Below are positions 17,332 to 27,285 of a DNA stretch of 64,000 nucleotides, piece after piece. The DNA is from Acidobacteriota bacterium (GTDB lineage: Bacteria > Acidobacteriota > Terriglobia > Bryobacterales > Bryobacteraceae). The DNA is taken from contig JACPNQ010000019.1 in NCBI GenBank assembly GCA_016185425.1, positions 124,001-188,000 on the forward strand, in the 5' to 3' direction. Below the pieces are notes generated by a model, which did not search any database, was not told the DNA's origin, and worked only from the letters and a program-made list of their open reading frames with translations. A program made the translations under genes and the position numbers. Position 1 is the first letter of the stretch, and the number at the start of each line of letters is the position of its first letter.

Positions 17332-19320
17332 ATGAACCAAAGAATCATTCCGGCGGTGATGGCCGCGTCGTCGTTGATCGCGGCCGAGCTTCCCGTCAAG
17401 AGAGTGGTGTTGTACAAGCACGGGGTGGGATATTTTGAGCGGAGCGGCGATCTCGCCAACGGAGAGTCGGCAAGGCTCGATTTCAAATCCTCCGAGATGA
17501 ACGATGTGCTCAAATCACTCTCCGTGGTAGAGACCGGCGGCGGGAAGATCAGCGGGCTGCGCTATGACTCGTCCACACCACTCGAACGCCGGCTGGGTGA
17601 GTACTCCTTTCAAGTCGGTTCCCAAAGTCCCCTTTCGTTGTTTTTGGATCAATTCAAAGGCGCCCGCATCGAAATGGAATCCGGCGGCCAGAAATCGGCC
17701 GGATCGATCGTCAGCGGACGCTCCGTCGCCGCCACGGAGCAGCAGCCGCAGCGAGACCTTCTGGTCGTCCTTACCGATGCCAATGAGCTGAAGACCATCG
17801 ACCTCGCCTCCGTCACCGCGCTGAAACTCGCCGACCCGGTTCTCCAGCGGCAATTGCGTGAGTACCTCGGTGCCCTGGCCGGCGCGCGCACCCGCGAACA
17901 GCGCAGCGTCTATATCGATTCCACCGACGCCAAAAGCCGCAAAGTCGCCGCGTCGTACCTGATCCCGACACCCATCTGGAAGTCTTCCTACCGGCTGATC
18001 TTCCGCAATACCCCGCAGCCGCTTCTCGAAGGCTGGGCCATTATCGACAACACCACCAACGACGACTGGACCAACATCAGCCTCTCATTGGTTTCTGGTA
18101 AGCCAATCTCGTTCCAAAGCCGTCTTTACGATCCCAGGTTCATCGAACGTCCGTTCGCCGAGCTACCCGATGAACAGGCTGCCGCGCCGGTCCTGTATGC
18201 CGGTTCCCTGGCGCCCGCCGCCGCTCCCGCTCCGCAGCAATTGGCGATGTCCAAATCGGCCCGAGCCACCGGCGGCCGCCCCGCCGCGGTAGCGGAATTC
18301 GCCACTGCCGAGCCTCTCCAGGACCGTGTCAGCAATATCGCCGTGCAAACCGAAGGGCGCGAACTCGGTGAACTTTTCGAATACGCCTTCGGCCAGCCCG
18401 TTACCGTCAAGCGCAACCAATCCGCAATGCTCCCATTCCTGCAGCAGACCATCGACGCCCGCAAGCTGCTCATCTACTCCGACCGTTCCAGCCAGAATCC
18501 GCGCACCGCGGCGGAGCTCTCCAATAACACCGGCAAAACCCTCGACGGCGGCCCCATCACCGTCTTCGATGCCAACGCCTACGCCGGGGAAGCGCTCGTC
18601 GAAACCGTGAAAACCGGTGACAAGCGGCTGATCAGCTATGGCATCGATCTCGGTACCCGCGTCACGACGAATATCGAGTCCGGCAATCAGCGCTACCTCG
18701 AATACAAAGCGACGCGCGGCTCGCTGATCGCGAAAACAGGCATTGAAGAGACGACAACCTACACCATTCGCAACATCGACAACCGCGCCAAGACCCTTAT
18801 CATCGAACATCCTCTGCGCCCTGAATACAAACTCCTCAACCAGAAGCCGGCCGAGGTCACCGCTACAATGCAGCGGTTCAGCATTGCGTTGAAGCCCGCA
18901 TCCGCCGAGACCTTCGTGGTCAAGGAAGACTATCTCCACAACGAGTACATCTCCATCAATTCCATGACGCCCGATGCCATCTCCGCCATCGTGCTGAACC
19001 GCCAGCTCTCCGCCAGCGCGAAACAACAACTGGAGCGGATCGCCGCGCAGAAACGCCAGATCGCCGAGGCGGACCGGACAATCCGGGGCGCCGAACAGCG
19101 CATTCAATCGCTCTCTACGGATCAGGACCGTTTGCGCCAGAACATCTCCAGCCTGAACTCGATCTCCGGCCAGCAGGAAGTAGTGCAGCGATACGCCCGC
19201 GATCTCGCCGCGCGCGAACAGCAGATCGTCACCCTTCGCGACCAGGCGGCCGAACAGCGCACGAAGAAGTCTGCGTTAGAATCGGAACTCAATGCGATGT
19301 TGGAGAAGCTGGAGTTTTAA
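17332..19320 (+). CDS. DUF4139 domain protein, exported
   Basis: An AAGGAG lies seven bases before the ATG at 17332, and the product starts with a signal peptide (MNQRIIPAVMAASSLIAAE). The family opening VKRVVLYKHGVGYFERSG follows, then the DUF4139 body (YLIPTPIWKSSYRLIF, WAIIDNTTNDDWTNISLSL, LYDPRF). Residues about 555-660 form a coiled coil (QQLERIAAQKRQIAEAD onward). Function is not established for the family. The length of 662 residues is usual. It begins a + strand run in which the next gene starts 18 bases later. Confidence 0.85.
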   Translation: MNQRIIPAVMAASSLIAAELPVKRVVLYKHGVGYFERSGDLANGESARLDFKSSEMNDVLKSLSVVETGGGKISGLRYDSSTPLERRLGEYSFQVGSQSPLSLFLDQFKGARIEMESGGQKSAGSIVSGRSVAATEQQPQRDLLVVLTDANELKTIDLASVTALKLADPVLQRQLREYLGALAGARTREQRSVYIDSTDAKSRKVAASYLIPTPIWKSSYRLIFRNTPQPLLEGWAIIDNTTNDDWTNISLSLVSGKPISFQSRLYDPRFIERPFAELPDEQAAAPVLYAGSLAPAAAPAPQQLAMSKSARATGGRPAAVAEFATAEPLQDRVSNIAVQTEGRELGELFEYAFGQPVTVKRNQSAMLPFLQQTIDARKLLIYSDRSSQNPRTAAELSNNTGKTLDGGPITVFDANAYAGEALVETVKTGDKRLISYGIDLGTRVTTNIESGNQRYLEYKATRGSLIAKTGIEETTTYTIRNIDNRAKTLIIEHPLRPEYKLLNQKPAEVTATMQRFSIALKPASAETFVVKEDYLHNEYISINSMTPDAISAIVLNRQLSASAKQQLERIAAQKRQIAEADRTIRGAEQRIQSLSTDQDRLRQNISSLNSISGQQEVVQRYARDLAAREQQIVTLRDQAAEQRTKKSALESELNAMLEKLEF

Positions 19321-19338
19321 CCGATCGGAGCCCTCATT

Positions 19339-20289
19339 GTGCGCGTCGCGCTGATCGGTTACGGCAGCGTGGCCCGCGCCTTCGTCCGGCTTTTGGATGA
19401 GCAGAAGAAACGGTTCCCCTTCCGCATCGCCGGCGCCCACACGCTGCGCCATGGGACCGCCTACGGACCGGAGCTGGCGTTCGGTCCCGCCGCCGCGAAC
19501 GTGGCAGAATTCCTCGATAAAGCACAGGCTGAAGTTCTCGTCGAGCTGTCGTCTCTCGCTCCCGAAACCGGGGAGCCCGCACTGACCCACATCCGTGAGG
19601 CCTTCGCGCGCGGGCTTCACGTCGTCACCGCAAACAAAGGTCCGCTCGCCCACGCCTTCGCCGCTCTGCGCGCGGAAGCTGCCGCCCGGGGAGTCGAGTT
19701 CCGCTACGAATCAACAGTGATGGACGGCTCGCCCGTGTATAACATGGTGCGGAACTGCCTGCCCGGTGTACGCGTGCTCGGTTTTAGCGGCGCGTTGAAC
19801 AGCACCACGAAAATCATTCTGCGCGCCATGGGGAACGGACGCACATTCGCGGACGGTGTCGCCGAAGCCCAGTCGATGGGCATCGCGGAAACCGACCCGT
19901 CTTACGACGTCGATGGCTGGGACTCGGCCGTAAAGGCCGCCGCGCTCGCCAACGTTTTGATGGACGCCAACGTCCGCCCGCAAGAGGTGGAGCGCGAGGG
20001 AATCCGCGCGATATCCGCCGAAGATGTGCGCGCCGCGGGCGATGCCGGCGAACAGATCGTCTTGACCAGCCGCGCCGAAACTCTCCCCGGCGGCGGCATC
20101 CGCATGAGGGTTCGCCCCGAGCGTCTTCCCATTGGCGACCCGCTCGCCACCGTGCAGGGCACTTCCAATCTGCTGCTGCTCCATACGGACCTGATGGGCA
20201 CGCTCGGCACCATCTCCATTGAACCGCGAGTCGAACAGACGGCCTACGGCCTTCTCAGCGACCTGGTGGATATTACAAGGACACTATGA
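19339..20289 (+). CDS. Homoserine dehydrogenase-like NAD(P)-dependent enzyme without ACT domain
   Basis: Starting from GTG at 19339, the 316-residue product has a Rossmann motif (MRVALIGYGSVARAF), Lys100 in VVTANKGPLA, SGALNSTTKIIL (the usual GILNGTTNYIL position) and Lys199 in DVDGWDSAVKAAALA, which is the catalytic Asp/Lys region of homoserine dehydrogenases. It lacks the C-terminal ACT regulatory domain and is shorter than the biosynthetic enzyme. It overlaps the FAH-family gene by ATGA, which is unusual company for threonine or methionine synthesis and hints at a catabolic or other role. Confidence 0.82.
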   Translation: MRVALIGYGSVARAFVRLLDEQKKRFPFRIAGAHTLRHGTAYGPELAFGPAAANVAEFLDKAQAEVLVELSSLAPETGEPALTHIREAFARGLHVVTANKGPLAHAFAALRAEAAARGVEFRYESTVMDGSPVYNMVRNCLPGVRVLGFSGALNSTTKIILRAMGNGRTFADGVAEAQSMGIAETDPSYDVDGWDSAVKAAALANVLMDANVRPQEVEREGIRAISAEDVRAAGDAGEQIVLTSRAETLPGGGIRMRVRPERLPIGDPLATVQGTSNLLLLHTDLMGTLGTISIEPRVEQTAYGLLSDLVDITRTL

Positions 20290-21122
20290 AACTGATCCGC
20301 TACTCTTTTCACGATGAAGTTCACGCCGGCGTGCTCACCGCCGCGGGTGTCGTTCCCGTTCCCGCTGTGAATCTCTACACCGGCTCCAAGGTTCCCGATA
20401 CCGTGCTCGGTATCATCCAGTCGGGCGATGTGGAACCCCTCCGCGCGGCGGAGTCGATGACGGCGATTCCGTATGCCGCTGTCACGCCGTTGCTGCCTTA
20501 CCCGGTGCCCCCGAAAATCTGGTGCATCGGACTGAACTATCACTCGCATGCTGTCGACATCAACGCCGTGCAACCCGACGAGCCCGGATCGTTCATGAAG
20601 CCCGCGTCCTGTATGACGCGCCCCGGCGGCGAGATCATCCTGCCGCCAGCCCACATCACCAACGATGTCGATGCCGAGGGCGAACTCGCCGTCATCATCG
20701 GCAAGAAGGCGCAGTACCTCAAGAATCACGACGAAGCCCTTGACGCCATCTTCGGCTATACCGTCACGCTGGACCTCACGGCCCTCGACGTGCTCTCCAA
20801 GAACCCCCGCTACCTCACCCGCTCCAAGAGCTTCGATACTTTCTTCAGCTTCGGTCCCGTTGTCGTGACGAAGGACGAGATCGCCGACGTCGACGCGCTC
20901 GAAGTGATTACCGAACGCAACGGCGAAGTCTTCTCTCGCGACTTTGTGCGCAACATGAAGACGCGGCCGCTTGAGCTCGTCCGCTTCCACAGCGACTACC
21001 AGACACTGCATCCCGGCGATATCATCTCCACCGGCTGCCCGAAGGGCGCGCGGATCAAGAAGGGAGACGTGGTCGGCGGCCGTATCGAAGGCGTCGGCGC
21101 GATTTCGGCGACTGTCCGCTAA
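20286..21122 (+). CDS. Fumarylacetoacetate hydrolase family protein
   Basis: The 278-residue enzyme has the FAH fold signature: KIWCIGLNYHSHA, the metal-binding DAEGELAVIIGK (Glu-x-Glu), GYTVTLDLTALD and the terminal HPGDIISTGCPKGARIKKGD. FAH-type enzymes hydrolyse or decarboxylate beta-diketo or oxo acids in the cytoplasm with a divalent metal; the substrate is not readable. It overlaps the homoserine dehydrogenase-like gene and is followed by a small membrane protein after 12 bases. Confidence 0.88.
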   Translation: MKLIRYSFHDEVHAGVLTAAGVVPVPAVNLYTGSKVPDTVLGIIQSGDVEPLRAAESMTAIPYAAVTPLLPYPVPPKIWCIGLNYHSHAVDINAVQPDEPGSFMKPASCMTRPGGEIILPPAHITNDVDAEGELAVIIGKKAQYLKNHDEALDAIFGYTVTLDLTALDVLSKNPRYLTRSKSFDTFFSFGPVVVTKDEIADVDALEVITERNGEVFSRDFVRNMKTRPLELVRFHSDYQTLHPGDIISTGCPKGARIKKGDVVGGRIEGVGAISATVR

Positions 21123-21134
21123 AATGGATGTATC

Positions 21135-21491
21135 GTGACCAGTGCATTAAAACGTGTCATTTTTTGGGACTTCCCCCGCGCCTCGTGGCAGTACGACGTC
21201 ATTGTCGTCGCCATTCTGGCGTTCATTTTCCTCACCCCGCGCGAGTTGTTCCGGGATCAGCCGCGGGCGCAGAGTATTGTCCTTGTGAACAACGACACGC
21301 CCGGCGAAGAGGTCTTCTATCTGGAGCCCAAACTGCTCGAAGGCGTCGCGGAAGCGGAACAATTCCAGAAGGCCGCGAAGATGCTGGAACGGCGCGACGG
21401 CAAGAAACTCCAGTTGTACCGGCTGAAACCGATCTATGATTCGGAAAAAGACATCAAGGGTTTCATGGCTTACACCAAACTGGTGAAGTAA
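21135..21491 (+). CDS. Small single-pass membrane protein of unknown function
   Basis: I do not recognise this 118-residue protein. It starts at GTG 21135, has one membrane segment (YDVIVVAILAFIFLTPREL, about residues 20-38) and a soluble tail rich in charged residues with a predicted alpha-helical stretch (LLEGVAEAEQFQKAAKMLER). The order FAH-family, this gene, LolA-like with gaps of 12 and 34 bases suggests one transcript, and the topology would place the tail on the periplasmic side. Confidence 0.7.
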   Translation: MTSALKRVIFWDFPRASWQYDVIVVAILAFIFLTPRELFRDQPRAQSIVLVNNDTPGEEVFYLEPKLLEGVAEAEQFQKAAKMLERRDGKKLQLYRLKPIYDSEKDIKGFMAYTKLVK

Positions 21492-21525
21492 CCGCGCGAA
21501 AGCCGGATACATCCAAGGGGACGAG

Positions 21526-22203
21526 ATGAGATTACCGATAGCAGTACTCGCGCTGTTGGGGACGGCCGCGGTTCCGGCTGCGGAATCGCTGAGCGCGGTG
21601 CAAGCTCGAATGGATAAGTCGGCGGCGGAATTTTCGACGCTAACGGCGAAAATCAAGAAGGTGAGTTACACCGCTGTCATCAAGGATTCCTCCACTGAGT
21701 CCGGCACCTTCATGATCAAAAAACTGAAGGCGAATGACGTCCGCGTGCGCATGGAAATCGACAAGCCGGATCCCCGGTCATCGGCAATCACTCGCAAGAA
21801 ATACGAAATCTTCCTGCCCAAAATCAACACGGTCCAGGAATACGATCTTACCCAATACGGAAAGCTCGTCGATCAATTTCTGCTCCTCGGTTTCGGCGCC
21901 CCCGTCAAAGAGATCACGAAGATTTACGACATGGCGGTCACCGGCACGGATACGATCGAAGGCCGCCAAACCACGCGCGTCGAGCTCCGCCCCAAGCCCG
22001 CCAACGTAAAGGAACATCTCAAGCTCGTCGAGATCTGGATTCCGATGAATGACGGCAATCCGATTCAGCAGAAATTCCTTCAGCCGTCGGGCGACTATAC
22101 CCTCTCTACCTACACCGACGTCAAGATAAACCCGTTGTTGAAGGACGCCGACGTGCAGTTAACACTTCCGAAGAACGTAAAGCGCGAGAAACCCGGGAAG
22201 TAA
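21526..22203 (+). CDS. LolA-like periplasmic lipoprotein-sorting family protein
   Basis: The 225-residue protein has a signal peptide (MRLPIAVLALLGTAAVPA) followed by the LolA/LolB-like half barrel: RMDKSAAEFSTLTAKIKKV, the FMIKKLKANDVRVRMEI strand pair, YEIFLPKINTVQEYDLTQY, and RVELRPKPANVKEHLKLVEIWI. LolA carries lipoproteins across the periplasm; this family also includes LolA-like proteins of unknown cargo. Its neighbours do not include LolB or LolCDE, so it is probably a specialised member. Confidence 0.75.
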   Translation: MRLPIAVLALLGTAAVPAAESLSAVQARMDKSAAEFSTLTAKIKKVSYTAVIKDSSTESGTFMIKKLKANDVRVRMEIDKPDPRSSAITRKKYEIFLPKINTVQEYDLTQYGKLVDQFLLLGFGAPVKEITKIYDMAVTGTDTIEGRQTTRVELRPKPANVKEHLKLVEIWIPMNDGNPIQQKFLQPSGDYTLSTYTDVKINPLLKDADVQLTLPKNVKREKPGK

Positions 22204-22223
22204 TCGCGGATATAGTAGTAGGC

Positions 22224-23921
22224 ATGTACGTGGTTGTAGCGTTCCGCTTTATCGCTTTTTTCCTGATTTCGCTCTCCCTGCCCGCACAGTTCTTCGAGTT
22301 CGCCGTCACTGATGACGGCCGGCTCTTTTTCTCTACACCACTCACCGACGGTCCCCCGGACACAAAAGGCAAGATATACAAGCTCACCGGTGAGGGACTC
22401 TCTCTCTTCGCCAGTGGTCCCGGCAATGCCTTTCCCAGCCCGTCGGCAATCTCGCCCCTTACCAGCGGCGACGGCTCCATCACTGGCTATGCTCTCAACT
22501 ACCCCTGTGTGAGTGGAAGTTGCGGCCTCGCCGGGCTTCCGCGAACATTGTTCCAGGTTCCGGCTCTCGGCCTGAAAGACGCGCCTTACAACAGCCTCCG
22601 AATCTCCCGCAATGGACAATTTCTGCTGGGTTGGGCGTACGATGCGCGCCTCCGGCTGATCGATGTCGCAGCCGGCAAAACGCGGGAGATGCCGCAGTTC
22701 TTCTCCGTCACCGGCGTGCAATGCGTCACAGACTCGGGCTCTTTTCTAATGCGCAACGGGCGCGATGCGTCGCAACCCATCCAAATCGTGCCCCTCGGCG
22801 GCGAACCGCTCGCCATCGCCGGGACGGAGAAAACGGGCGACGCCATCATCAGTCCCAACGGCGGCCGCATCGCCTATGAACGTCGCACGGCCACTTCTTA
22901 TGATCTCTACGTCACCGATCCGCAGGGCAGCGCCCACACCCGGCTCGCCTCGGCACCGCTCGACCTCGAAGAGCCATGGCCTGTCTTCAGCTTTCGCTAC
23001 TCGCCCAGCTTCGCCAACGACGGCACTCTCCTCTTCCTTGCTCCAAGCGACGATGGCAAAGTCCAGGCGATGATCAGCGCTCCAGGCCAGGAACCGCGTA
23101 TCTTGCCCGCAATCGATTCCGGCGTCCAGAACGCAATCATCTCGGGCAACGGCGATCGCGCCTGGCTCGCTTCCTACACCGGCCGCCTGATCCTCATGAA
23201 TACCGCCGACGGCACGTTCACGGAGGTCATACCGCCAACTCCGTTCATCGCCGCCAATGCCCCGATTGGTGTGCCTGGATCTGTATTCCGGCTGATGTCA
23301 AATAGCTTCCGGCCGGACACGATATTTAAACTCGACGGCAAACCGCTGCCTGTTTCAGAAACTACGCGTGATGGAGTCGCGTTACAGGTTCCGTGGGAGT
23401 ACACCGCGACGGGCAACGATCATTCGGTCTCCGTCCAAGGCGCCGGAAGTCCATTTTTTCAATTGATTACCTTCTTCCCGCTTCCTTTTCCAACGGTTAC
23501 GTTTGAACGCGTCGGCTTCACGACAGCATTGCAGGCGGCCCACCAGGACTTCCGCGGCATCGTCACCGCTGGCGATCCGGCTCTCCCCGGCGAAACACTC
23601 CACATCTTCGCCCGAAATATGGGTCCCGTTGACCGTCCTGTGGCCACGGGAGAACGCTCGCCGTCGGACCCGCCCGCCAGGGTGAGTTCGCCTCTCGCCT
23701 GTTATCTCTACAGTGAGCTGCCTACAACGGCTACCTCCCGCACCACGGGAATCGTGGTGCCGTTCGCCGGCCTCAGCGGCGGCAGTATTGGCATCTACCA
23801 GCTCGACGTTACCATCCCCGCGGACTGGCCTTTCTCACAAGGTTCCATCGGCTGCTACCTGCAGACCGGCGATCAACTCCGCGGCGACATCGGCCGCATC
23901 GACATACGGCCGGCGCGCTAA
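22224..23921 (+). CDS. Exported beta-propeller protein with Solibacter-type C-terminal domain
   Basis: The 565-residue protein has an N-terminal hydrophobic segment (FRFIAFFLISLSLPAQF) and a TolB/PD40-like propeller: repeated strands such as SLRISRNGQFLLGWAYD, DAIISPNGGRIAYERR and FANDGTLLFLAPSDDG. Its C-terminus (about 440-565) reads PGETLHIFARNMGPV .. VVPFAGLSGGSIGIYQLDVTIP, which matches the layout of the TIGR03437 (Solibacter uncharacterised) domain. The role is unknown; propellers of this sort bind ligands or proteins. The domain is one of the arguments for the host assignment. Confidence 0.75.
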   Translation: MYVVVAFRFIAFFLISLSLPAQFFEFAVTDDGRLFFSTPLTDGPPDTKGKIYKLTGEGLSLFASGPGNAFPSPSAISPLTSGDGSITGYALNYPCVSGSCGLAGLPRTLFQVPALGLKDAPYNSLRISRNGQFLLGWAYDARLRLIDVAAGKTREMPQFFSVTGVQCVTDSGSFLMRNGRDASQPIQIVPLGGEPLAIAGTEKTGDAIISPNGGRIAYERRTATSYDLYVTDPQGSAHTRLASAPLDLEEPWPVFSFRYSPSFANDGTLLFLAPSDDGKVQAMISAPGQEPRILPAIDSGVQNAIISGNGDRAWLASYTGRLILMNTADGTFTEVIPPTPFIAANAPIGVPGSVFRLMSNSFRPDTIFKLDGKPLPVSETTRDGVALQVPWEYTATGNDHSVSVQGAGSPFFQLITFFPLPFPTVTFERVGFTTALQAAHQDFRGIVTAGDPALPGETLHIFARNMGPVDRPVATGERSPSDPPARVSSPLACYLYSELPTTATSRTTGIVVPFAGLSGGSIGIYQLDVTIPADWPFSQGSIGCYLQTGDQLRGDIGRIDIRPAR

Positions 23922-24159
23922 GTACCCACGCGAACGCCGCGCGTTCGGATCGCCACCGATCGATGTGTTTCCTGACCGATTTCTCCACCGTCCCCATCCA
24001 CCGTCGGCACCTTCGCACCACAACTGCAATCCGTTCATTGTCCACCTTCGCCGGCTTCATCACATCCGGAAAACGCGCCTCCATCGCCCCGGCCCGCTCT
24101 TCCTCCGTCGGTTCCGTATCGCGTAGCCTGTCACACCAACGGAGTATCTTGGTAGTCGC

Positions 24160-26136
24160 ATGAATTTCCCTCTCCTCTTTGCGGCGGCTCTCACCTGGCT
24201 CGCGCCCCAGGATGCGAAGTTCACTATCAACGGCCTCCCATGGCTCGCGGAAAACAAGGGCGAGCTCATCCGCCTCCCCCGCCGTCTGGAAGCGGAACTT
24301 CCCAAACCGGTCTGGAATCTCGGCCTCTCCCCCAGCGGTGGCCGCATCCGCTTCCGGACCAATTCCACACAAATCGCCATTCGTGTCGAATACCCATCCC
24401 CGCCCAACATGGCCAACATGCACGCCTTCGGGCAAACTGGCGTTGACCTCTACATCGACGGCTCCTACCGCTCCACCGCCATCGCTCCCAAGGACGCCGA
24501 AAAAGGCAAAACCGTCGAACACGTCTTCTTCGCCAACGCCCCCAAACAGTCGCGCGACATCACTCTCTACCTCCCTCTCTACAAGCCCGCCAACGTTATT
24601 TCCATCGGCGTCGATGACGATGCCGCAATCGAAAGACCCCGCCGCTTCTCCAACCCCAAACCTGTCGTTTTCTATGGCACCTCCATCACGCAGGGCGGCT
24701 GCGCCAGCCGCTCCGGCCTCAGCTACCAGGCCATTCTCGCGCGCCGTCTCAACCTCGATTTTGTCAATTTAGGCTTCTCCGGCAACGGCAAAGGGGAGCC
24801 GGTCGTAGCCGGCATGGTCGCGGAGCTCGATGCCTCCCTCTTCATTCTCGACTTTTCCCAAAACAACCCCAATATCGACGCTCTCCGCGAAGTCTACGAA
24901 CCCTTCCTCAACACCGTCCGCGCCAAGCATCCTGACACGCCCATCGTCGCCATCACCCCCATCGCATCCGCCGATAACTCCGCGCGCTTCCAGCAATATC
25001 GCGAGCACATCCGTGAAGTTGTCAATCGCCGGATCGCCAGCGGCGACAAGCGGCTGACTCTCGTCGAAGGCTATTCGCTCCTCGGACCCAGTCAACTCGA
25101 CGGCCTCGTCGACGGCGTCCATCCCAACGATCTCGGTTTTCAATGGATGGCGGACGGGCTCGCTCCCACAATTGCAAAAACGCTCAACCTCCCTCCGCCT
25201 GTCCTCGTCAACGATTCCAAGATCGCCGTGACGCCCGAAACCGCTGCCGCCATGCGCAAACAGCTCATCGACTTCATCTGGGGCCCCGCCGGCTTCCCGG
25301 CCTTCAAACCAGTCGTTCGCGCCGCCAATGCGCCCTCTCCCATCAAGTCCCTCAAAAACGCCGCGCAAATTGAGGCCCTCGAAATCCGCATGGAGGCCGG
25401 CCAGACCAACACCACCTACCACCTCATCCCCAAACAGAAGTTCGGCCAGTTGATCGTCCTCCATCACGGCCACTCCTGCTCTTTCGACGACGGCGCCGGC
25501 CTGGCCGAAGCCGCCGACAGCTTCCTCGGAGCGGGCTACAGTGTCCTCCTCGCCCACATGCCCCACATGCGTCCTGGCGACTGCCAAACCGTCCCACATG
25601 GCGACCTGTTCAACCTCCCGCTAAAATCGGGCAACGCCCTCAAGTTCTTTCTCGAGCCGGTCGCTTACTCGCTCAATCTCCTCAAACCCGATTACAAGGA
25701 AATCAACATGGTTGGCCTGTCCGGCGGAGGCTGGACCACTACTCTCTACGCCGCCCTTGACCCCGGAATCCGCGTCAGTTTCCCGGTCGCCGGCACCATC
25801 CCCCTGTATCTGCGCTCCCGCGGTTCCATTGGAGACAAAGAACAATACCTCGACGAGTTCTACCAACTCGCCGGGTATCAGGACCTCTACGTCCTCGGTG
25901 CAACTGGCGCGGGACGCCGGCAAGTGCAGATCCTCAACCGCAAGGACAACTGCTGCTTCGGCGAAGCCCAACACAACGGTAACGATTACGAACCCGCCAT
26001 GCGCGTCTATGAAAAACGCGTGCGGCAAGCGATCGGCGATAAAGGCAGCTTCCGCCTGGTCATTGATGACGACGCGCCCAAACACATGATCTCTCCGCAA
26101 GCCGTGGATATCATGCTGCGCGAGCTCGCCAAATGA
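24160..26136 (+). CDS. Exported two-domain hydrolase: SGNH esterase fused to alpha/beta hydrolase
   Basis: After a signal peptide ([16 protein letters not shown]) come a jelly-roll-like N-terminal part (about 20-160), an SGNH hydrolase with Ser175 in [10 protein letters not shown], Asn235 in DFSQNN and Asp318/His321 in DGVHPNDLG, and then an alpha/beta hydrolase with Ser521 in VGLSGGGW and a likely His642 in DDAPKHM. Both catalytic sets look complete. SGNH enzymes of this type (carbohydrate esterase-like) remove acetyl groups; the second domain may be a separate esterase or peptidase. The gene overlaps the acyltransferase-like gene by ATGA. The 238-base gap upstream (23922-24159) shows no gene I can support. 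Confidence 0.85.
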   Translation: MNFPLLFAAALTWLAPQDAKFTINGLPWLAENKGELIRLPRRLEAELPKPVWNLGLSPSGGRIRFRTNSTQIAIRVEYPSPPNMANMHAFGQTGVDLYIDGSYRSTAIAPKDAEKGKTVEHVFFANAPKQSRDITLYLPLYKPANVISIGVDDDAAIERPRRFSNPKPVVFYGTSITQGGCASRSGLSYQAILARRLNLDFVNLGFSGNGKGEPVVAGMVAELDASLFILDFSQNNPNIDALREVYEPFLNTVRAKHPDTPIVAITPIASADNSARFQQYREHIREVVNRRIASGDKRLTLVEGYSLLGPSQLDGLVDGVHPNDLGFQWMADGLAPTIAKTLNLPPPVLVNDSKIAVTPETAAAMRKQLIDFIWGPAGFPAFKPVVRAANAPSPIKSLKNAAQIEALEIRMEAGQTNTTYHLIPKQKFGQLIVLHHGHSCSFDDGAGLAEAADSFLGAGYSVLLAHMPHMRPGDCQTVPHGDLFNLPLKSGNALKFFLEPVAYSLNLLKPDYKEINMVGLSGGGWTTTLYAALDPGIRVSFPVAGTIPLYLRSRGSIGDKEQYLDEFYQLAGYQDLYVLGATGAGRRQVQILNRKDNCCFGEAQHNGNDYEPAMRVYEKRVRQAIGDKGSFRLVIDDDAPKHMISPQAVDIMLRELAK

Positions 26137-27227
26137 ACCGTAACCACGCTATTGATGCCTATCGCGGCCTTGTCATGTTCCTCATGATGGCCGAAGTTCT
26201 GCATCTCGCGAAGGTCGCACAAGCCTACCCGGATTGCACCTTCTGGGCCATCCTCGCCTACCACCAGACGCACGTCGAGTGGGTTGGCTGTTCACTGCAC
26301 GACCTCATCCAGCCGTCGTTCTCTTTCCTCGTTGGCGTAGCACTTCCCTTCTCCGTCGCGGCGCGCATTGCGAAGGGTGAAAGCGAAGGAAAGATGTTCC
26401 TCCACGCCCTTTGGCGCGGTTTCCTTCTCGCCGCCCTCGGCATCTTCCTCCGCTCCACGCACAGCACGCAAACCAACTTCACCTTCGAAGACACGCTCAC
26501 GCAAATCGGCATGGGCTACCCGTTCCTCTATCTGCTCGGCTGGCGTCCACCGCGCTGGGCGTACATCGCGCTCGGCGTCCTTCTCTTCGGATACTGGCTC
26601 GCCTGGACGCTGTATCCGGTCCCTGATCACTGGGCCAAAAATAACAACGCCGGTCACTTCTTCGACGTCTGGTTCCTTAACCTCTTCCCGCGCGTGAAAC
26701 CATTTGAGGCCAACCGCGGCGGGTACCTCACCCTCAGTTTCATCCCAACCCTCGGCACGATGATCCTCGGGCTCATCGCCGGCCGCTGGCTCCGCGAGGA
26801 TCCGCCCCGCATACCCTATCGCCACTTCCTCACTGCCGGAATCGCCTGCATCGCCGGCGGCCTTCTGCTGCATTTCACAGGCCTCTGCCCGATAGTCAAG
26901 CGTATCTGGACTCCGGCGTGGACGCTCTTTAGCGGCGGTATCTGTTTCCTCCTCCTCGCCGCGTTCTGCTGGGTCATCGAGACGAAAGGCTACCGCAAAT
27001 GGGCCTTCCCGCTCATCGTCATCGGCACAAACTCCATCGCCGCGTACCTCATCGCCCATCTCTTTGATGCGTTCATCTACAGCTCGCTCAGGATCCATTT
27101 CGGCGAACACTTCTTCGCCTTCCTCGGCGGTGGCCTTGAGCCCTTCCTTCTTGGCGCCGCTGTGCTCCTCGCCTACTGGCTCATCCTTTACTGGATGTAC
27201 AACCGCAAGCTGTTTCTGAAGATCTAG
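26133..27227 (+). CDS. Membrane acyltransferase of the NagX/DUF5009 (heparan-alpha-glucosaminide N-acetyltransferase-like) type
   Basis: The 364-residue protein has about ten membrane segments and the opening [18 protein letters not shown], followed by a conserved HxxW-like context ([28 protein letters not shown]) typical of DUF5009/NagX proteins related to the lysosomal HGSNAT. Such proteins move acetyl groups across the membrane to amino sugars; bacterial NagX members lie in glycan-use clusters. Overlap by ATGA with the esterase fusion suggests coupled removal and re-addition of acyl groups or uptake of released sugars. Substrate unknown. Confidence 0.78.
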   Translation: MNRNHAIDAYRGLVMFLMMAEVLHLAKVAQAYPDCTFWAILAYHQTHVEWVGCSLHDLIQPSFSFLVGVALPFSVAARIAKGESEGKMFLHALWRGFLLAALGIFLRSTHSTQTNFTFEDTLTQIGMGYPFLYLLGWRPPRWAYIALGVLLFGYWLAWTLYPVPDHWAKNNNAGHFFDVWFLNLFPRVKPFEANRGGYLTLSFIPTLGTMILGLIAGRWLREDPPRIPYRHFLTAGIACIAGGLLLHFTGLCPIVKRIWTPAWTLFSGGICFLLLAAFCWVIETKGYRKWAFPLIVIGTNSIAAYLIAHLFDAFIYSSLRIHFGEHFFAFLGGGLEPFLLGAAVLLAYWLILYWMYNRKLFLKI

Positions 27228-27285
27228 TTTTACCGATTCCAAACACCCTACACTCTTCCGTTTCGCTCCAACTGCCAGGGTGAAG

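Noticed and set aside
23922..24159. Open frames on both strands between the propeller and hydrolase genes
   Set aside because: The readings are shadows of each other and none begins with a clear start and ribosome site.
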